Positions 58,241-64,000 of a DNA stretch of 64,000 bases are shown here, piece after piece. The stretch comes from Malachius bipustulatus. Taxonomy: Eukaryota > Arthropoda > Insecta > Coleoptera > Melyridae. The notes under the pieces are model-generated. The model worked only from the letters and a program-made list of their open reading frames with translations, made no database searches and was not told the origin of the DNA. The position numbers and the translations under genes are program-made. The stretch is from positions 19,104,268-19,168,267 of the forward strand of contig OU342639.1 of the NCBI GenBank assembly GCA_910589415.1. The letters are read 5' to 3'. The number at the start of each line of letters is the position of its first letter. Within the stretch, counting starts at the first letter, position 1.

Positions 58241-59796
58241 TACTTTTATTCAGAGGACCGAGAGTGAGTGAGTGCGTGAATTCCATCTCCACTACTATTA
58301 TCTACAATTATTATTTACCTCTGGGTCCAGCAGCAGAAGGCTAATATTGACATTAGAGAACAGCGGGACGAGCCAGACTTGTTGTTTCCAACACATACAT
58401 GGAAATGTAAAAACTGTATGCAAATATACTTTGCTTCCTCTCGTTGTATTTTACATTGTTTAATCACAAACCTCGTTATTGCTCGCTTCTAAATATTATT
58501 TGCTGTTTCCCTATTTAATATCTACATATATGTAGGTATATACCTACGCCTACATTCCAATATAACATCAACGTTTTAATTCTTCCAATAGTATTGGTAT
58601 ATTATACATACACCTGGAAAGCAAATGGTCAAAGTGGTCAACCTGGTCAATCAATCGATTTATGAGTCACTAGGTATATACGTCTTCAAACTCCTACCCA
58701 TATGCACGATTTCAGATCAAAACATAACTGCAATAAATATGTTTTAATGAAAATAAAATGTCTACTCTGGGTGTATCTGTATAGCTGATGGCGTCCCTAA
58801 TGGTCGGCTTGTGATAATTACAAGGCGCAGTGTATCACAACCTTGTTGCACGCGGTGAAACATGCACAGTCATCCATATCTTAGCAATACTCGGCTTTGT
58901 AACTCCAGTTTATAATACATCATCAACAAGATTCATTTATTTATTATATTAATGAAAATTTTATAATTACTTAGTGGTGGATTTTTTCAATGAAAAGCAA
59001 CTGAAGTTGCATGCAGAATTTTCCTATATGCATGGTGTTGCGCTGATGCGAAGAATTAGTCAATACCTAGTTAGTTATTGAGATAGATTTAATACGTGCC
59101 CGAAGATTGATACGAAATTGTTATATACATTACAATAGATATTTTGAATGACAGTTTTCATTGTAAGAAGTGGTCTAAACACTCGACCATTTGATGCTGA
59201 CGGCTCATTGGCGTCTTTGTTGCCAAGTCAACATCAAATCTCTCTTCTCTGTTGATTTCTCAAGCATGATTATACCAGATGAAAGAACCGTTGATGAAGC
59301 CCCTTTTTATAACACCTCTAATAGGTAGTTTATGAGTTTTCTGAATGTTGTACTTGTCTGGTTATGATATTTCTTTATTGTTTGTTCTGTTCGCATTCTG
59401 TATGATACGTCAAAGTCGATTAATATTGAATGGAAATGTATACAGTTGTATTATAGTTATTATATACACTGTTACAAGTTTTACATCGCATATCACTTAA
59501 GATATAAAGACGTCATTTCATACCCTTCATGACGATGCATTGCTGAAGGATTGTCTTCGCAATCTTAGACAATTCTGCAATAACAAAACCTTACGTCATC
59601 TTTATTATATTTTCCATGTCTCGCGCTCTTTAAAAAAATTATTCAATGTTTTTATACACAAGACTTATTGTCGAACAAATCGACAATCACTGCTCATATC
59701 ACGATATCAGAAATTAGTTTACGGTAACACGTGTTATACAGACATAAAAATTATTCGTATGGATTTCCAAAATAATTAACCTTCTGTATATTTGAA
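58241..59796. other. Unassigned AT-rich sequence
   Basis: No supported features beyond palindromic TAGGTATATACCTA words near 58535. Confidence 0.4.
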
Positions 59797-60170
59797 CACC
59801 CTGTATATTTTTAGATGGATCGGTTGCAAATTTTTTTTAAGGAAAAAGTCTGCACTATGATCCTAAAATAATAAAATTTTACAACACAAACAAGTTCTGT
59901 TATTTGTTTATGTAAAATTAAATCTTTTTCAAGGTAACAACTCTTATTTTTAGTGTATTTTTTTATTGAAAAATACACTATTGAGGACGACATAATTTTT
60001 TTACCTTACATTACCTAGGTACACTAAATTACAATAATTGTCGCAGCCTACTTTGGGAGTAATAAAATAATGAATAATTAATGAATCTATTATTTTAGGA
60101 TCATAGTGCATAAAGACTTTTTCCTTTAAAAAAAATTTGCAACCGATCCATCTAAAAATATACAGGGTGT
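59797..60170. repeat. Inverted repeat with outward-facing CAGGGTG ends
   Basis: ACACCCTGTATATTTTTAGATGG on the left and its inverse on the right (each of these split as ACACCCTGTATA, TTTTTAGATGGATCGG) are arranged back to front relative to the other elements. The arms extend about 70 bp (GCAAATTTTTTTTAAGGAAA). The middle holds the hairpin repeat at 59951-59980 followed by TTGAGGACGAC. It may be two element ends plus captured DNA. Confidence 0.6.
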
Positions 60171-60352
60171 TCCATTAAAAAAATAATTTTTTTTTGAATA
60201 TCTCGAAAACGCGATGTTCAATTGTTTTTCTGCTTTCGCCATTTTATTCAGAAGAAAAAATACTACTAGTTTGCTAATTTAACCGACTTTCTAACTTAAA
60301 TAATAACGAAGTTAGCAATATAGTGCCGACTTAATAGAAAACACGGTGTATA
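60159..60352. mobile_element. Short MITE with GTTCCATTAA ends
   Basis: TATACAGGGTGTTCCATTAA at the left and TTAATAGAAAACACGGTGTATA (split: TTAATAGAAAACAC, GGTGTATA) at the right form weak inverted ends over 194 bp. It includes TTTGCTAATTTAACCGAC, a phrase shared with the GGCGGCCAT family. Confidence 0.55.
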
Positions 60353-60693
60353 GGTAGATACTTAATGTACAACCTATAGTGGTTTGCTGTGAAAATTGCA
60401 GCTTTACATACCTAATTGCATGGTCCTAAAATGAATATGGAGATTATAGCAATTTTAGGCGATTTTCTACCTATCGCCATTGGTAAACTAATGATATATA
60501 AAAGTGCAGATTTTTACACGATGAGATAAAAAAATTCAGTCCGCGTGGATATACAGGATATATATGACCCCTTTTTCGCTCAAAAATTCCACGCCCATGC
60601 AGGGACATACGCATGACCTTACTTATAAAATAAAATAAAATAAAATAAACTTATAAAATAAATATTGTGGCTGAACATAAGATGTTGAGCCAC

Positions 60694-60790
60694 AATAATA
60701 GACCTTCGGTCGCGGTGGAGGTGTCACAATAACCCATATAGGTATACTCACGAGAAATCTAAATCTATCAGTTGCTGGATTTCTAGGGCG
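60694..60790 (+). mobile_element. LINE 3' end, same family as 888-1790
   Basis: ATAGACCTTCGGTCGC-GTGGAGGTGTCACAAT followed by GAGAAATCTAAATCTA repeats the sequence at 1707-1768 (split into pieces under 20 bases: ATAGACCTTCGGTCGC, GTGGAGGTGTCACAAT). No coding part is present, so it is an extreme 5' truncation or a SINE using the same tail. An (AAAAT)n run lies just upstream (60630-60650). Confidence 0.65.
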
Positions 60791-60869
60791 TTCTCACAAC
60801 AAAATGTGTATACCTATTAAAAATATTCGAAATTCACCATAGTTTTTAAGTAAACACAGGGTGCTTTTA

Positions 60870-61160
60870 GCCATCGAAAAATTCTTAATATTGAGCTTTA
60901 TAATCGTGCCGAAGGAAAAATTCTTACATCCCTCGCATCAGGGCGAAAATCCACCCCAAAGTTGAAAAAAATCGCTGCTGGTATAAAACACTCTGTAGAC
61001 TGCATTTACTCACCCCGAGACTATCATCGAAAAATTGTTTTATTGAGCTTTATAATCGTGCCGAAGAGAAAATTCTTAGTTCTCACACCCGTTGCATACA
61101 TCAGGGTGAAAATTCACCTCAAAGTTTAAAAAAAATGGCTGCTTCATAAAACATCCTGTA
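60870..61160 (+). repeat. Two direct ~150-bp tandem copies
   Basis: ATCGAAAAATT...TTGAGCTTTATAATCGTGCC (60873 and 61026) and ATCAGGG-GAAAAT-CACC-CAAAGTT, ending TATAAAACACTCTGTA / CATAAAACATCCTGTA, occur twice head to tail, diverged from each other. The ends resemble the CCTGTA terminus. Confidence 0.65.
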
Positions 61161-61366
61161 TTTTTTTTCCTTCGCAACGAATAAGCTCAATAATAACATT
61201 TTTCGATTATTACTTTTTATTTAAGAACCAATTTATTTCGCACTAATTTCCCCTTTATGGAAATTTAGGTATGCATAACTTACACCTCAGGAAAGGGTTG
61301 CTAAAATTCAATAAATAAATTAATTAAGGGAGTTACTCTTCTGGTCTATTCACCTGTCAGATTACA

Positions 61367-62570
61367 TACAGGGTGTCCGGAAATTATGAGCAAAAAATTA
61401 AGGGGGTGATTCTTCTTGATGAAATATTGCCAAAAGTATCTATAATTTTTTTTCGAAAACTCGAAAAGAAGAAAGTTATATATAAGCCTCCAAAGTTGAT
61501 TTTTTTAAATCAATATTTTTGTATAACTTTTTTTCTAGTGTACGCATTTTCTTGAAATTTGACATACTTGCCACTGATGTTGCTTTACATCCTTGGTCCA
61601 AATTATACTTGAATCCCCAGAAATCAAGAAGCCTCAACTGCCCTTGACCTTCAAAAACGGCCTATAACTTTTTTCGTAATATTTTTTTCTTAGTTTTGAA
61701 GACACACAATTGAAGAACATGAAGAAATATTCGGAAAAGGTCCTCTTTGTCTATCACGATAAAATGACCCGTTTCCGAGTAAAACTGTTTTATAAATTTG
61801 CTTGCACTAAAATTGATCACCATAAATTATGATCATTTTGCAACAATACCAAAGCATGCTTTGGAAACAGCTGCAGGGTTGCCTAGGAAACAAGACGTTT
61901 GCTTTGGATTTCATTTTGACAGCAATTTATAATTTTTTTTATTAATTTATTTTATTATTTTATTGAAAAAAAATGATTAAATTTTTTTTTCATTTTCAAA
62001 AACAAATCATTTCCAAGTCTATTTATATACGAATGTCTCTGTTTTGTACATAACTAGGCAACCCTGCAGCTGTTTCCAAAGCATGCTTTGGTGTTGTTGC
62101 AGAATGATCATAGTTTATGGTGATCAATTTTTGTGCAAGCAAATTTTTAAAACAGTTTTACTCGGAAACGGGTCATTTTATCGTGATAGACAAAGAGGAC
62201 CTTTTCCCAATATTTCTTCATGTTATTTAATTGTGCATCTTCAAAACTCAGAAAAAAATATTACGAAAAAAGTTATAGGCCTTTTTTGAAGGTCAAGGGC
62301 AGTTAAGGCCTTTTGATTTCGAGGGATTCAAGTCTAATTTGGACCAAGGATGTAAAGCAACATCAGTGGCAAGTATGTCAAATTTCAAGAAAATGCGTAC
62401 ACTAGAAAAAAAGTTATAAAAAAATATTGATTTAAAAAAATCAACTTTGGAGGCTTATAACTTTCTTCTTTTTGAGTTTTCGAAAAAAAATTATAGATAC
62501 TTTTGGCAATATTTCATCAAGAAGAATCACCCCCTTAATTTTTTGCTCATAATTTCCGGACACCCTGTAT
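61367..62570. mobile_element. Palindromic MITE, GTCCGGAAATTATGAGC family
   Basis: Termini TACAGGGTGTCCGGAAATT / AATTTCCGGACACCCTGTA. The arms exceed 550 bp with a small AT-rich centre (about 61920-62010). An inner symmetric pair is AGCTGCAGGGTTGCCTAGG / CTAGGCAACCCTGCAGCT. The open frames on both strands are arm read-through. Confidence 0.86.
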
Positions 62571-63639
62571 ATGCATAAGTGGTATATTTTACTCCCGTTC
62601 TCAAGGTGTTTGCGCAAACTAAATTGAGTTACACAGGGGGGCAAAAATAATAACACAATTTGATGTTCAATTATCTTTTGTTCAATTATCTACGAATATT
62701 AGGTACTTTAAAGTTGCTATTTTGTAATTATCGTATGTGTATTGCTAATGTTGGTTTCACAGGTTTGTTTCACTCTGCCATAGCTTCACGAATCAAGGTT
62801 GTTTGCGAATGATAATAACCTTTTAACATGCAGAATTAGGCTTCACCAAAACTATAATATGTTATCACCAAAAGTGTTATTATTTTGTGAGAAATTGTTA
62901 AAAATAATCTCATGTAGGTAGGTAAGACTGAAATAATACAGGGGAATTCCTTTTAGAGTCCCTATCCCCTCTCATAAGTTCGTTTATCTTTCTTCGAGTT
63001 AAAGCTTAATGAACAAGCCTAATAATTTGGAAAATGAAGATGTATGCGAAAAACGCCAAAACAGGTCGATTTTGTTTTCGAGGGGGACATCTTTGGGCAA
63101 CTCATCCCCTTGGAAGGGGTGGCTATCCCTTCGTTTATCATCATAGGGACCAGATATCGAGTGATACGTCGTTTGAAAGCTACTTGAATTCTTTCTTCAC
63201 AACGATATCTCACTTTTTGGGTTTTGCGTGAATTCTACAGGGCGAATCGCTAAAAAAGGTACTTCATAATTATTACTTATTTTTCTTCGGAATCGTGCGC
63301 AGAGAGTAATTAATAAAATATCGCACTTCACCAATCACTATCATGGTTGCTATGGTTATCATTATGGTTGTCTTGGTTATCACTATATGGTTTTCATGGG
63401 TACTATATGACTAAATCCATGCATGCATCAGTGATTGGTTGAAAAATTATTGCTCACAATAAATCCTCAAATTCTTACTTTTTGAGAAGCTTTTAGTAGT
63501 AGAAGTAGAAGCTTTAGAGAAGTGTTTTTTTATTACGTAGCGGGCTTCATTATTCTGTTATCGGAATATTAAGATAATTTTTCACTTCTACATACATCAC
63601 CTAACAGATTTCTATAATGTCAGTTTAATAAGCTACTCT
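62571..63639. other. Unassigned, with lone MITE-like ends
   Basis: ATACAGGGGAATTCC near 62936 and CTACAGGGCGAATCG near 63235 resemble terminus remnants, perhaps including the left end of the transposon at the window edge. No gene. Confidence 0.35.
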
Positions 63640-64000
63640 TTGAATTGTCGTATTTTCACATTAACATTGGTTGTGAAGTTGTGGAAAATTTTTTACTCTA
63701 TTGCGGAGAGAATTCAAATTATCGCTTTGTTTTTCGGAAATGGTGAGTGTGGCAATCGTACTACAGATTTATTCAATCAAGAGCATCCACATAAACACAC
63801 AAGCAGAAAATACGCTGTTGAACCTGGTCAAAAAATTTAAAGAAACAGGTTCAGTGCGCGAAAAAAAAAAACGTGAACTCCAAGCGAGAAACGAGGTTTT
63901 TGTGATTGAAGTTTTAGCACAAATTACTACAGACCCAACTCTGAGTAAGCGAAAATTTACCATTGTAACCAACATCCCGCAGGAACTACTATTTGACTCA
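63640..64000 (+). pseudogene. DUF4817-type transposase N-terminus, cut by window end
   Basis: One frame reads GECGNRTTDLFNQEHP and HKHTSRKY (about 63742-63815), the DUF4817 helix-turn-helix block. After a frameshift another frame reads LVKKFKETGSV (about 63818), then VIEVLAQITTDPTLSKRKF (about 63910), the second helix-turn-helix region. The catalytic domain would lie beyond the window. The frameshift near 63815 suggests it is inactive. The minus-strand frame at 63769-63975 is its shadow. Confidence 0.72.

Overview
The window looks like nuclear DNA of an insect. It is AT-rich and gene-poor, it carries one intact forkhead transcription-factor gene of arthropod type, and nearly everything else that can be named is a transposable element or its remains: mariner-like elements, a Tc1-type element, a piggyBac-type MITE, non-LTR retrotransposons, a tRNA-derived SINE and many long palindromic MITEs. 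Short palindromic words such as TAGGTACCTA and TAGGTATACCTA recur everywhere. I cannot fix the order; a beetle or a hemipteran would fit. No bacterial features, CRISPR arrays or rRNA genes are visible.

The only gene I would call functional is at 28409-29377 (+). It is a single-exon Fox gene of 322 residues, best matched to FoxQ2 (Drosophila fd102C type), with a complete forkhead domain, an EH1-like repressor motif, a GC-richer 5' region with a short upstream ORF, and a plausible poly(A) signal.

Layout: 1-6.5 kb holds two 5'-truncated LINEs (888-1790 +, 4470-5627 -) and palindromic MITEs. 6.5-27 kb is mostly MITE arms, a decayed LINE reverse transcriptase (23180-24340 -) and a TTAA-flanked piggyBac-type MITE (25231-26123). 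27.5-29.6 kb is the FoxQ2 locus. 30-38.3 kb holds more palindromes and a TA-flanked Tc1-type element (32637-34679). 38.6-42.2 kb is a decayed mariner-like element whose transposase is split by a ~2.1 kb insertion; that insertion carries tandem repeats, a terminal hairpin and a complete type I hammerhead ribozyme on the minus strand (41102-41162). 43593-45785 is a long-TIR transposon with a decayed DUF4817/mariner-like transposase between ~520-bp inverted repeats. 45.9-64 kb holds a SINE, abutting palindromes, a retroposon with a purine-only head, a classic mariner remnant and, at the right edge, the start of another DUF4817-type transposase.

The palindromes share the terminus TATACAGGGTG...CACCCTGTATA, the same ends as the 43593-45785 element, so one transposase lineage probably mobilised them. 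In several families a second copy of this terminus sits symmetrically in both arms, as if one element was stacked on another and then duplicated into a palindrome. The most interesting single signal is the hammerhead ribozyme inside the insertion at 39339-41460, which resembles Penelope-like or retrozyme-type retroelements.
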